DNA from: Halomonas sp. CH40
GTDB taxonomy: Bacteria > Pseudomonadota > Gammaproteobacteria > Pseudomonadales > Halomonadaceae
Direction: 5' to 3'
Length of the DNA: 64,000 bases
Assembly: GCA_041875495.1 (NCBI GenBank)
Contig: CP112982.1
Span: 2,480,001 to 2,544,000 of the forward strand
Shown: piece after piece, positions 8,822 through 16,554 of the stretch
Position numbering within the stretch: position 1 is the first letter of the stretch
Layout of the letters: each line of letters starts with the position of its first letter
Translations under genes and position numbers: made by a program
Notes under the pieces: generated by a model
What the model saw: the letters and a program-made list of their open reading frames with translations, nothing else
What the model was told of the DNA's origin: nothing
Database searches by the model: none

Positions 8822-9969
8822 CCCAGCTATTACTGATTGGCGCAGGCCATGCCCATGCCTTTGTGCTGGAAGCCTTTGCAGAGACACCTGACCCTGAGGT
8901 GGCGATCACGATGGTCAGCGATAGCTCCCTGGCCGCCTACTCCGGCAGCGTGCCCGCCTGGCTGGCGGGTGACTGCTCACTTCGCGACACCCAGATTGAT
9001 GTCGCAGCACTGTGTCAACAAGCAGGCGCCACCTTGATCGAATCCCCGGTGGTCACGCTGGATCACCAGGCACGTCAGGTCAGCCTGGCCAACGGCCAGA
9101 GACTCACCTTTGACGTTGCCTCGATAAACGTAGGCTCGACGCTGGAACTCCCCGCGACCCATGGCGATGGCCTGCCCTACCTACTGGCCATGCGCCCGCT
9201 AAGCTCGTTGCATCAACGCTGGCAGGCGCTGCAGGATCGAATCCAGACCATGCCTGGCGGCTCAACCCAGCAACTCGTCAGCGTTGGCGGCGGCGCGGCC
9301 AGCTGCGAAACCCTGATGAGCGTGCTGGCCCAATTACGCCACTACCGCTCGGATATTAACTGGCAGGGGCACCTGCTCAGCGCCGCGCCCACTCTGCTTG
9401 GCGAGGCCGGCTGGCTGCCCCGCCAGCTGACCGGCCGCGCTTTGCAGCGAGCCGGTATCCAGATTCACACTGAACGGCGCGGCACAGCACTGGTGAAAGG
9501 GGGCGTTGAGGATGATCAGGGCCAGACCCTGCCAGCCGATATCGTGCTCTGGGCCACCGGCGCGGTTGGGCATCCCTGGCTGGCTGACACCAGCCTACCC
9601 CTCAATGAAAAGCGCTTTATTCGTACCGAACGCACCTTAGCGGTTGCCGGTGCATCTCGGCTGTTTGCCGCTGGCGACTGTGCCGAACTAACCCCGCCCC
9701 TGCCCAAAGCCGGGGTGTATGCCGTGCGCCAGGGGCCTGTGCTAGCTAACAACCTGCGCGCGGCCTGCCATGGCCAGGCTTTGGCCGACTGGCAGCCGCC
9801 CAAGCGGGTGCTGGCGCTGATTGGCACGGGCCGCAGCCACGCCATTGCCAGCTACGGGCCCATCGGCTTTGCCGGGCACTGGGTGTGGGAATGGAAAAAG
9901 CGAATTGATGCGCGCTTTATTGCCCGCTTCAATCCGCCGGGCGCTATCAAGTTCGACAAACACTCTTGA
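8818..9969 (+). CDS. FAD-dependent oxidoreductase, TIGR03169 (SelD N-terminal-like)
   Basis: This 383-residue protein is related to NDH-2-type enzymes and to the extra N-terminal domain of some selenophosphate synthases. It shows an FAD site LLIGAGHAHAFVL at the N-terminus with the family-typical GHAH, a second dinucleotide site VSVGGGAASCE, and a C-terminal FAD contact LFAAGDCAEL. The start is TTG 8818 with AGGAG 8 bp upstream, and it overlaps the stop of the fusion gene. The C-terminus RIDARFIARFNPP recurs, diverged, at 10763-10816 beyond the lysE gene. Confidence 0.85.
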   Translation: MTQLLLIGAGHAHAFVLEAFAETPDPEVAITMVSDSSLAAYSGSVPAWLAGDCSLRDTQIDVAALCQQAGATLIESPVVTLDHQARQVSLANGQRLTFDVASINVGSTLELPATHGDGLPYLLAMRPLSSLHQRWQALQDRIQTMPGGSTQQLVSVGGGAASCETLMSVLAQLRHYRSDINWQGHLLSAAPTLLGEAGWLPRQLTGRALQRAGIQIHTERRGTALVKGGVEDDQGQTLPADIVLWATGAVGHPWLADTSLPLNEKRFIRTERTLAVAGASRLFAAGDCAELTPPLPKAGVYAVRQGPVLANNLRAACHGQALADWQPPKRVLALIGTGRSHAIASYGPIGFAGHWVWEWKKRIDARFIARFNPPGAIKFDKHS

Positions 9970-10026
9970 GCCTATCGGGAGAAAATATATTCAGCTCACA
10001 TTTTCGAGACATTCAGGTACAAGTGT

Positions 10027-10644
10027 TTAACGAGATGACACAGCCAAAAAGGCCCCAGCGGATACAAATGCTCCGCCAAAAACCCTGTTCTGTAAGCGCA
10101 ACATTCGAGTATCTTGGAACCAGTTACTCAACCTACCAGCCAGCAAGGCATAAACGGTCATTATGACGACATCTACCCCCACCATGGTTGCACCGATGAT
10201 CAGATACTGTGGTAATTGGGGTGCACTGGCATCGATAAACTGAGGAACAAAAGCAGCAATAAAAATGACTGCTTTGGGGTTAGTAAGGTTGACGAGCAAG
10301 CCTTGTCGGAAAAGTTTCCTGTTGATGGCAATGTTAAACTTGCTTGTATCAATCGGTTCAACGCTAGCTCGCCATTTTTGAATCCCCAGCCAACATAAGT
10401 AAACTGCCCCAATGATCTTCATCATCATAAAGGCGACATTCGAAGTTGCCAGCAGAGCACCAAGTCCAAGTGCGACAATGAAGAGGTGAATCAACAAGGC
10501 AAGCTCTAAGCCAAAAAGCGCATGAAAAACAGATTTGTATCGATAACGTAGTCCAGTAGCCAATACAAGCATAGAGCCAGGACCTGGGGTAATAGCAATG
10601 ACCGCAGCAGCAACAACAAAAGCAAGCCAAAGACTTATGCTCAT
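10027..10644 (-). CDS. LysE/RhtB family amino-acid exporter
   Basis: This 205-residue inner-membrane protein has about six hydrophobic segments and the family motif ITPGPGSMLVLATGLRYR at residues 18-35. The start ATG has a strong GGAGGGG site upstream. Family members export amino acids or related compounds; the substrate cannot be read here. The gene and its flanks look more AT-rich than the neighbours, and it runs against the preceding operon. It lies between an intact gene end and a diverged second copy of that gene end, which suggests it was inserted. Confidence 0.85.
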   Translation of the reverse strand: MSISLWLAFVVAAAVIAITPGPGSMLVLATGLRYRYKSVFHALFGLELALLIHLFIVALGLGALLATSNVAFMMMKIIGAVYLCWLGIQKWRASVEPIDTSKFNIAINRKLFRQGLLVNLTNPKAVIFIAAFVPQFIDASAPQLPQYLIIGATMVGVDVVIMTVYALLAGRLSNWFQDTRMLRLQNRVFGGAFVSAGAFLAVSSR

Positions 10645-10762
10645 CGCAAAAACCCCTCCTGCAAAAGGCTATCTCGGTTGTCTAGATAGCGCTCTACAGA
10701 AACAAACTTAGAACCCACTTGGACAGTGTGCGAGATGCTGGGTAATTGAGCTTCCTTTTCGA

Positions 10763-10816
10763 AAGCGGATTGACGCGCGCTTTGTTGCCCGCTTCAATCC
10801 GCCTTTTAAGGGTTAA
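10763..10816 (+). pseudogene. Remnant of the 3' end of a TIGR03169 oxidoreductase gene
   Basis: This segment encodes KRIDARFVARFNPPFKG and a TAA stop. It matches the C-terminus of the gene ending at 9969 (KRIDARFIARFNPP). Over the first 41 bases (9898-9938 against 10763-10803) I count three mismatches. Nothing upstream in this frame continues the gene. It is best read as the original or a foreign 3' end left on the far side of the lysE insertion. Confidence 0.75.
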
Positions 10817-10848
10817 CGCTCAGTGTGATGTATCTGTACAGCAGCTGA

Positions 10849-11325
10849 TCAATCAGCCTGACGCCAGCCACCTAACACCCGGCTGTCGGATGCAAAGAAT
10901 ACCAGGCGATCATGGTCAATCAGATAACGGTAAGCGTTCAGCATCATATCGGTTACCCGCTGGGCATCGCCCATATTCGGGCAGGCCATGCGGGTAGATG
11001 CCATCTGTTTGAACTCAATGCGCTGATTCTCACCCAGCTCGACCTGGCCAAAGAAACGGTTGCAGCCATCAAAGCCGTTGACGCTGCCGTCGCTACCGAT
11101 TTCAAAATAAGGCCTCTCGTCAAACTCCAGGCGCTCATCCGTGCCCAGCAGCAGAAAGTTCCAGCGCTGGTCAACCACCGCTGACGGCTGGCTGCTGGCC
11201 TCAGCGTTATCAGCATCAACCGGCGCCTCTGGGGTTGAGCCGCAGGCGGTTAACAACAGCATGGCAGCACCTGCAAGGGCAATACGTCCGTCCTTGAAGA
11301 CGTTCTTAAAGGCACTCTTTTTCAC
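10849..11325 (-). CDS. META-domain lipoprotein (HslJ-like)
   Basis: This 158-residue lipoprotein has a type II signal peptide ending in LLTAC (lipidated Cys at about residue 28). An acidic linker follows, then a META domain (about 53-145) with the typical NGFDGCNRFFG and RMACP segments. The start is GTG with GGGAG 7 bp upstream. It follows directly after gloA with no gap, so the two are probably cotranscribed. META proteins such as HslJ are envelope proteins of ill-defined function. Confidence 0.82.
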   Translation of the reverse strand: MKKSAFKNVFKDGRIALAGAAMLLLTACGSTPEAPVDADNAEASSQPSAVVDQRWNFLLLGTDERLEFDERPYFEIGSDGSVNGFDGCNRFFGQVELGENQRIEFKQMASTRMACPNMGDAQRVTDMMLNAYRYLIDHDRLVFFASDSRVLGGWRQAD

Positions 11326-11766
11326 TTACCAACTCCCTGTATTTTCCATTGAGGCCCATGGCTCCTGAGGCGGCTGCGCATCACCTTTCTGCAACAGCTC
11401 GACCGAAATGCCATCGGGGGATTTAACAAAGGCCATATGGCCATCTCGGGGTGGCCGATTAATGGTTACCCCGTCGTCCTGCAACTTCTGGCAAAGCGCG
11501 TAGATATCGTCAACCCGGTAAGCCAGATGACCGAAATTGCGCCCGCCGCTATATTCCTCCGGATCCCAATTATAGGTCAGTTCCAGCTCAGGCGCCTGTA
11601 ACTCTCTCGAACGTTCTTCATCGTCCGGCGCGGCGAGAAAAATCAGCGTAAATCGGCCTTTTTCACTTTCCTTGCGACGTACTTCCTTGAGGCCTAACAG
11701 ATCACAGTAGAAATGCAGGGAAGCGTCAATATCACTGATGCGCACCATGGTATGTAAAAACTGCAT
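11326..11766 (-). CDS. gloA: Lactoylglutathione lyase (glyoxalase I), VOC family
   Basis: This 146-residue single-domain glyoxalase converts the methylglyoxal-glutathione hemithioacetal to S-lactoylglutathione in the cytoplasm. The N-terminal MQFLHTMVRISD gives the first metal-ligand His. ELELTYNWD, GHLAYRVDD and GISVELLQK supply the remaining Glu, His and Glu ligands. The start ATG has AAGGAG upstream. Its stop abuts the META lipoprotein gene. The symbol rests on close resemblance to the Ni-type GloA pattern; another VOC lyase is possible but less likely. Confidence 0.82.
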   Translation of the reverse strand: MQFLHTMVRISDIDASLHFYCDLLGLKEVRRKESEKGRFTLIFLAAPDDEERSRELQAPELELTYNWDPEEYSGGRNFGHLAYRVDDIYALCQKLQDDGVTINRPPRDGHMAFVKSPDGISVELLQKGDAQPPQEPWASMENTGSW

Positions 11767-11808
11767 ACGGACTCCTTTGACGATCTAAAGACTCATTTTT
11801 CCGAGGGT

Positions 11809-12303
11809 TTACTGGAGATACTCGCGGAAAATTTCCGGGGGCTGACTGTCGCGTGTCCAACTCAACACAGCATAGTCATCCACTCGCCCGGTTTCCATGC
11901 CTGGTGAGCCGTGAGGCATCCCCGGCACAGCCAGCCCAGCCACCTCGGGGCGTTCTTCCAGTAGCGCCTTGATATCATCAGCGGGCACATGACCTTCAAT
12001 CACATAGCCATCCACGATCGCCGTATGACAGGAGGCGATCTCAGGAGTGACGCCCTGTTCGACCTTGACGCCGCGAACATCATTATGGCGCTGATGATCC
12101 ACCTCGAACCCGTTAGCTTCAAGGTGCTCTACCCAGGCACCACAGCAACCGCAGTTGGGGTCGCTATGCACTTCGACGGTAGAAGCGGCCATGGCCGACG
12201 TCGTCAAACCAACGAGCGCCAGCGGCACCAGATAGCGCAGGCCAGCGGCCAAAATGCCTGGCTTCTGGGTAGCAAGCCACTTATCTGTACAGTTATTTGA
12301 CAT
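11809..12303 (-). CDS. DUF411 periplasmic metal-binding protein
   Basis: This 164-residue exported protein has a hydrophobic signal segment ending in AMA just before ASTVEVHSDP. The DUF411 core follows, with CGCCGAWVEHL, a conserved Cys-His (ASCHTAIVDGYVIEGHVP) and the VPGMPHGSPGME motif. I choose the ATG at 12303, which has AAGGG 7 bp upstream, over one seven codons earlier. DUF411 proteins often sit beside copper or other metal resistance genes, and the Cys, His and Met motifs fit metal binding. No other metal gene is adjacent here. Confidence 0.83.
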   Translation of the reverse strand: MSNNCTDKWLATQKPGILAAGLRYLVPLALVGLTTSAMAASTVEVHSDPNCGCCGAWVEHLEANGFEVDHQRHNDVRGVKVEQGVTPEIASCHTAIVDGYVIEGHVPADDIKALLEERPEVAGLAVPGMPHGSPGMETGRVDDYAVLSWTRDSQPPEIFREYLQ

Positions 12304-12378
12304 ATAGGCACCCTTATTAAACATTGTGTATAGTTATCACCTTTACATACTAGCGGTGTTTACGCTCAGGAGAAAGCA

Positions 12379-13446
12379 GTGGACTCAATGACGCAAGCAG
12401 CCCTAGGGGCTGCCATCGGTGGTGCTGTGCTGGGCAGACGGCTGGGACGCAAGGCCATTCTGCTAGGTGCGGTTGTGGGCACCCTGCCAGACCTTGATGT
12501 GGTGATTGACTACGGCGATGCGGTTGCCAACGTCACCAAGCACCGTGGTTTCAGCCATTCACTGTTTGTGCTGGCCGGGTTAGGCACGCTGCTGGCCCTG
12601 CTGAGCGCGCGATTTGCCCCTGCTCGGGATATCCCGCTGCGCCACTGGCTGCTGTTCTTTCTGTTGATTTTGCTTACACATCCAGTGCTGGACGCTTTGA
12701 CCACCTACGGTACCCAATTGTTCTGGCCAATGACCTCGCCTCCTGTCGCCTGGCCCATCGTGTTTATCATCGACCCCTTGTACACCCTGCCGTTACTAAT
12801 AGCGCTTGTCTGGGCCTTGTTCGACCGTAAAGTGGTCTATCGCTGTGGCTGGGCTCTGAGCCTTTCCAGCCTTTACCTGGTGTTTGCCCTAGGCGCCAAG
12901 GTAAGCGTGGAGCAGCGTCTGGCGCCCGTACTGGCGGCGCAGGGGCTGGAATCGGCCCCGCGTCTGGTACAGCCCGCTCCCTTTACCACGCTGCTTTGGC
13001 GCGTGAGTGTGATGGACGGCGATCGCCACTATGAGAGTCTTGTCAGCCTGTTTGACCAGAACCCGCCGCAGCTTGAAGCAATGACGCGACAAACCCAACT
13101 GGCAGAAGACTTTCAACAGGATGCTCGTATTCAGCGTCTGAAATGGTTTACCGGCGATTTCCTACGCTATGACAGCCATCAATCAGGTGATCAGGAAACG
13201 CTGCAGGTAACCGATGTACGCCTGGGCTTTCCCGGCTTTTACCCGTTCACCTATCAACTGGCGACGCGTTCTGATGCAAACAGCCAATGGCAGGCTGTTG
13301 ACGTTTCCTTCCAGGTCAGCAGTGAACGCGGCCTCTCTGGCGATACGTTCAAGCGCTTGGGGTTACGGGCACTGGGCAACGAGCAGGCGCTTTGCGCTAG
13401 CGCTTTTGTGGAACCACGCTGGAAGCTGGCTTCACCTGCTTGCTGA
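12379..13446 (+). CDS. Membrane-bound metal-dependent hydrolase (YdjM/DUF457 type)
   Basis: This 355-residue protein has an N-terminal membrane region with the family motifs LGAVVGTLPDLDVVIDY (near residue 30), HRGFSHSL, and HPVLDALTTYGTQLFWP. The conserved His and Asp residues would bind metal. Four to five hydrophobic helices are followed by a soluble C-terminal half from about residue 175. The GTG start has AGGAG 7 bp upstream. E. coli YdjM, an SOS gene, is a relative, but I see no LexA box here. The substrate is unknown. Confidence 0.8.
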   Translation: MDSMTQAALGAAIGGAVLGRRLGRKAILLGAVVGTLPDLDVVIDYGDAVANVTKHRGFSHSLFVLAGLGTLLALLSARFAPARDIPLRHWLLFFLLILLTHPVLDALTTYGTQLFWPMTSPPVAWPIVFIIDPLYTLPLLIALVWALFDRKVVYRCGWALSLSSLYLVFALGAKVSVEQRLAPVLAAQGLESAPRLVQPAPFTTLLWRVSVMDGDRHYESLVSLFDQNPPQLEAMTRQTQLAEDFQQDARIQRLKWFTGDFLRYDSHQSGDQETLQVTDVRLGFPGFYPFTYQLATRSDANSQWQAVDVSFQVSSERGLSGDTFKRLGLRALGNEQALCASAFVEPRWKLASPAC

Positions 13447-13473
13447 GGGAAAAGGATTCAGCAAACCATAAAA

Positions 13474-13512
13474 AACAGCGCACCAGAATGCATAGACCAT
13501 GGTGCCGCTGTT
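13474..13512. repeat. Inverted repeat at the left edge of the IS remnant
   Basis: AACAGCGCACCA (13474-13485) can pair with TGGTGCCGCTGTT (13500-13512), leaving one bulged base and a 14-nt loop. It lies downstream of the hydrolase gene. There is no T-run, so it could be a weak terminator or a junction palindrome. Confidence 0.45.
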
Positions 13513-13762
13513 ATGGGCCAGACACCACGATCTCACGGTACAGCTCGTCTGTACTGGGCTCATCGGATTGCTTGCCGACATTCTTCTTGCCTTCGAAAAG
13601 GTCGGGAGCGTTCTCCAGCAACTCGCGCTTCCAGGTGCTGACTATGGAGGGGTGGATCTGAAAACGAGCAGCAATTTCGGATGTGGTCTGGTCGCCCTTG
13701 AGGGCGGCCAGGGCGACTTTGGACTTGAATGATGCGCTGTATTGCTTGCGTTTCTTGCTCAT
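13511..13762 (-). pseudogene. Truncated IS3-family OrfA (helix-turn-helix) transposase
   Basis: This 83-codon frame begins MSKKRKQYSASFKSKVALAA and contains the helix-turn-helix TTSEIAARFQIHPSIVSTWK (residues about 26-45). After ELYREI, where OrfA normally continues into a leucine-zipper segment, the frame changes to unrelated residues and stops. The start has GGAGGAG upstream. It may still make a short DNA-binding peptide, but transposition needs the absent OrfB. Confidence 0.78.
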
Positions 13763-13825
13763 GATTCTCCTCCTTATGGAGATGATGAATCAGAGCTTAG
13801 GCATCTGTCCAAATTTTGGGGTCCA
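13511..13825 (-). mobile_element. IS3-family insertion sequence fragment (left end plus truncated orfA)
   Basis: The fragment holds one terminal repeat and part of the first transposase gene. The outer end at about 13825 reads, on the minus strand, TGGACCCCAAAATTTGGACA, typical of an IS3-family left end. OrfA follows and breaks off near 13534. No orfB (DDE integrase) and no right inverted repeat are seen, so the element cannot move by itself. Confidence 0.75.
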
Positions 13826-14334
13826 CTTCAAATTCACTGGCTTTCCCTGGATCACTTTCTTCAAGATCCAAAAATGTCAGTAAATCTTTAACAATCAGGA
13901 AGATAGACAAACCCCTTATCATAAACAAATTGAAATAATTGGCAACATAAAACTGACAACGTAAACTGCAACCTCCCATCGCAAAGTCAATAAAAAATAC
14001 CCTGCCCCCACTTTCAGACAGTCACTTGTGAACAAAACCAGGTCATTCAATCAGGCTTTTGCGTCACGTAACGCAATTTTTTTAAGGAAAAATGTCGGTA
14101 AAACCAGATATTCAACGCCTTTCTAGGCGCTGAGCGCCAATTTTCAGGATGAAATAGAAAAGCGATTCAGCCAAGCTATCCATACAAAAAACTAACCTAG
14201 ACACAAATTATGAAAAGTATAGAAATGTATGGAAAAAAAATGTATATTAACAAAAGAATTCAATTTGTATCATTATAATATAAATACACCTGTCAATGGA
14301 AAGCCACTCATCCGACCGAATTGAAGAAACGCCT
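13826..14334. other. AT-rich intergenic region before the response regulator
   Basis: About 500 bp contain no convincing gene. Base composition is clearly more AT-rich than the surroundings, especially 14150-14290. A 60-codon minus-strand frame that runs into the IS end (13797-13979) has no recognisable features. The region probably holds the promoter of the response regulator gene and foreign DNA associated with the IS; no specific site can be assigned. Confidence 0.6.
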
Positions 14335-15093
14335 ATGCGCATTGCAATTGTAGAAGACGACAAAGTGTTACTTCATCGCATCAGCAAAGCATTGCTCGAT
14401 GGTTTTGAAGAAAGAGAGATCCAGGCCGACGTCACTTTGCTGCAATCCAATAACGCTTTTATAAAAATTGCTAGCCGTAAAAGTTTTGACCTGGTGTTAC
14501 TGAACTGGGGTCTGTCTGACAACAAAGGGCTTGATCTAATTGACTGGATGGAAACATGCCTGAAGGCCCAGCCCGCCGTTCTGGTAGTCACTCAGCGCGA
14601 GACAGAGCGCGACATTGTTGAAGCCCTGGACGCAGGTGCTGATGGCATTGTCACCAAACCGGTTCGTCCACGTGAATTGGCTGCACGCGCCTTCGCTATC
14701 ACCCGCCGCCACTTATTGCGTACTCACAGCGCTACCAAGCAAAATGAACTGACATTCAGACACTTGAAACTGAATCCCAGCCGTGAAATGGCTTTCGTCA
14801 ACGGCGAGGAAGTGCCTATGACGCATCAGGAGTTTCGTCTGGCGCACCTATTGCTAACCCAGATGAATAGCTCGCTATCACGTACCTACCTCCATGAGTA
14901 CATATGGGGACATTGCGATAACCCGAATACGCGCACACTGGATGTACATGTCCACAGAGTACGCCGAAAGCTCAAGTTAACCGTCGAGTACGGATGGAAT
15001 CTGGTGTCTGTCTATGGCCATGGTTACAGCCTGCAGACCTTGGATAAGCCGCAGGAAAACCAGAGTTCAGGCATGGAAGCCAAAGCGGTATAA
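14335..15093 (+). CDS. OmpR-type response regulator with Asn at the phospho-acceptor position
   Basis: This protein of about 252 residues has an N-terminal receiver domain (MRIAIVEDD with the acidic pocket) and a C-terminal OmpR/PhoB winged helix (about 140-235), including EFRLAHLLLTQMN and TRTLDVHVHRVRRKL. The strand where the phosphorylated Asp should lie reads DLVLLNWGLSD, so Asn57 replaces Asp. The switch Thr (VLVVTQRE) and Lys (VTKPVR) are kept. An ATG at 14296 is also open, but the family begins at MRIAIVEDD. No kinase gene is adjacent. It lies upstream of the surface-protein locus; control of that locus is inference. Confidence 0.85.
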   Translation: MRIAIVEDDKVLLHRISKALLDGFEEREIQADVTLLQSNNAFIKIASRKSFDLVLLNWGLSDNKGLDLIDWMETCLKAQPAVLVVTQRETERDIVEALDAGADGIVTKPVRPRELAARAFAITRRHLLRTHSATKQNELTFRHLKLNPSREMAFVNGEEVPMTHQEFRLAHLLLTQMNSSLSRTYLHEYIWGHCDNPNTRTLDVHVHRVRRKLKLTVEYGWNLVSVYGHGYSLQTLDKPQENQSSGMEAKAV

Positions 15094-15191
15094 TTCAGTC
15101 AATCGGGTCATGGCATCTTTCGGCAAGACACAAAATGGCCGGTGAAGCGGGCTTTCAAGACGCACACCGGCAACCATCGCCATCAGAGACC

Positions 15192-15620
15192 CTAGTCGCC
15201 CAGAGCACGATCACGTACTTTTACGACCGGCTCGAGCAGATAATCAAGTACGCTACGCTTGCCGTTGAGGATATCTACCTGCGCGTCCATTCCAAGAATC
15301 ACATCAAGCGGTTGTTCATCTATGCCGTATAAATTGCCACTGGTGCGCATCTGCACGGAGTACATCAATTCAGAAGACTGCCCGCTGGGCACTTCAACGG
15401 CATCTACCCAGACATTCTGCCCCGGCGCCAGGCCTAGCAATGCCACCACCGTCCAGGTGCCCCCCTCAAACCGAAAGGCAACAGGAAGGCCAATGCCTTC
15501 CTATTTAGCCAGAGGTACCCAATGGGCCTCGGTAACAAAGTGGTAAGAGGTAAAACGCTGCCACATTAAACCGCTGTGCGCCGACCATGAGGGAGAAACT
15601 AATGATGCGCCACTCAACAT
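15192..15620 (-). pseudogene. Broken HlyD-type (type I secretion membrane fusion) C-terminal remnant
   Basis: Reading leftwards from an ATG at 15620 with AGGAG 5 bp upstream gives 39 codons, then an in-frame TAG (15501-15503), then 102 more codons in the same frame. The last 60 residues match the C-terminus of HlyD/LapC-like adaptors: VQMRTSG, LDVILGMDAQVDILNGKRS, VLDYLLEPVVKVRDRAL. The first part (MWQRFTSYHFVTEAHWVPLA) is not typical HlyD, so the remnant may be chimeric. The rest of the adaptor and the partner ABC exporter are absent. Confidence 0.7.
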
Positions 15621-15797
15621 CCTGACTCCTCACATAGTTTAATTTATGCCGTCAAATAAATCAGAAAATTGGCTTTTCAACGTTATCTAGCTTTTGACTC
15701 AAATATTATGAATTTAAGTTTCATACCGTATAGCCGATCTTAGAGGGACGTGGCAGACTCGTCTACCAAATGCTGTTTTATCGGGAAGGAACTACCA
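15621..15797. promoter_or_regulatory. AT-rich divergent intergenic region upstream of the lipoprotein genes
   Basis: This AT-rich 177-bp stretch separates the leftward HlyD remnant from the rightward lipoprotein pair and presumably holds the lipoprotein promoter. It contains TA-rich hexamer-like segments such as TATTAT and TATAGC, but no clear -35/-10 pair or operator can be assigned. Confidence 0.4.
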
Positions 15798-16550
15798 GTG
15801 TCGTCTTATACACTTGATACGCCTTACAAGCAGCCCGCCGGCGCGTTGCTTTGGCTACGCCTGTTCGCCATTGGCGCAGCAGCAGTGACGCTAAGTGGCT
15901 GTTTCAGTAAGAATACCTCACAAGCGCCGATTGCGACGACCTACCCCTACAGTGAGCAGCAGCGCATGCAGGCCGCCCACCATTGGGATGTGTTGGCCAA
16001 CCACCAGGCGGAAGGCATTGTCAGCCAGGCAGACACCCGTTTTCGTGATTTATATATTCTGCCAGCCTCGGAAGATATGTCACCGATGCAGGGTGGTGAA
16101 TTCAATCGTGGCTTTCGTGACTTACTGACCAGCCAACTGGTCTCACGCGGTGTGCGAGTCGTGCAGGCACCGCATGAAAACAGTGCCTCTATCCAGGTGA
16201 ATGTAGAGGTTGTCGAACATCGGGGGCGTCGCTTGGTGCGCCCACCCAACGGCGTGCTGACGGCCCTGGCGGGCGGAATCGCCGTGGCTACCTACCCCAT
16301 CAATCATTGGAAAGAACCGGCTCTGGCCCTGTTACCCCTGGCAGCGGCAGCAGATGTCTCCAGCGGTAGCTGGACAAGCGAAGGTAACGAGGAAATCATT
16401 GTCACCACACAGATTATTGATGACAATCAGATCCTCTATTCGTCATCCAATATTTATTACACTAATCAAGAAGACCGCCGCCATTACGCGCCCAATCAAG
16501 TGGTTAAACCACCTGCCATACCCACTATTTCCATTTCGGACGCCTGGTAA
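15798..16550 (+). CDS. Outer-membrane lipoprotein of unknown function
   Basis: This protein of about 250 residues has a lipoprotein signal: an unusually long N-region, hydrophobic LRLFAIGAAAVTLSGC, then the lipidated Cys. I choose the GTG at 15798, which has AAGGAA 7 bp upstream, over an open GTG at 15750. No family is recognised. The mature part is soluble with one Ala/Leu-rich stretch (ALALLPLAAAA). The next lipoprotein gene starts 4 bp downstream, so the two form an operon that points towards the giant protein gene. Confidence 0.7.
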   Translation: MSSYTLDTPYKQPAGALLWLRLFAIGAAAVTLSGCFSKNTSQAPIATTYPYSEQQRMQAAHHWDVLANHQAEGIVSQADTRFRDLYILPASEDMSPMQGGEFNRGFRDLLTSQLVSRGVRVVQAPHENSASIQVNVEVVEHRGRRLVRPPNGVLTALAGGIAVATYPINHWKEPALALLPLAAAADVSSGSWTSEGNEEIIVTTQIIDDNQILYSSSNIYYTNQEDRRHYAPNQVVKPPAIPTISISDAW

Positions 16551-16554
16551 GCCT

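Noticed and set aside
13797..13979. 60-codon minus-strand frame at the IS end
   Set aside because: It runs into the IS terminus, has no ribosome site or recognisable domain, and lies in an AT-rich gap.
16354..16554. Upstream extension of the FlgO-like gene from 16354
   Set aside because: It overlaps the preceding lipoprotein gene; the ATG at 16555 gives a proper lipoprotein signal.
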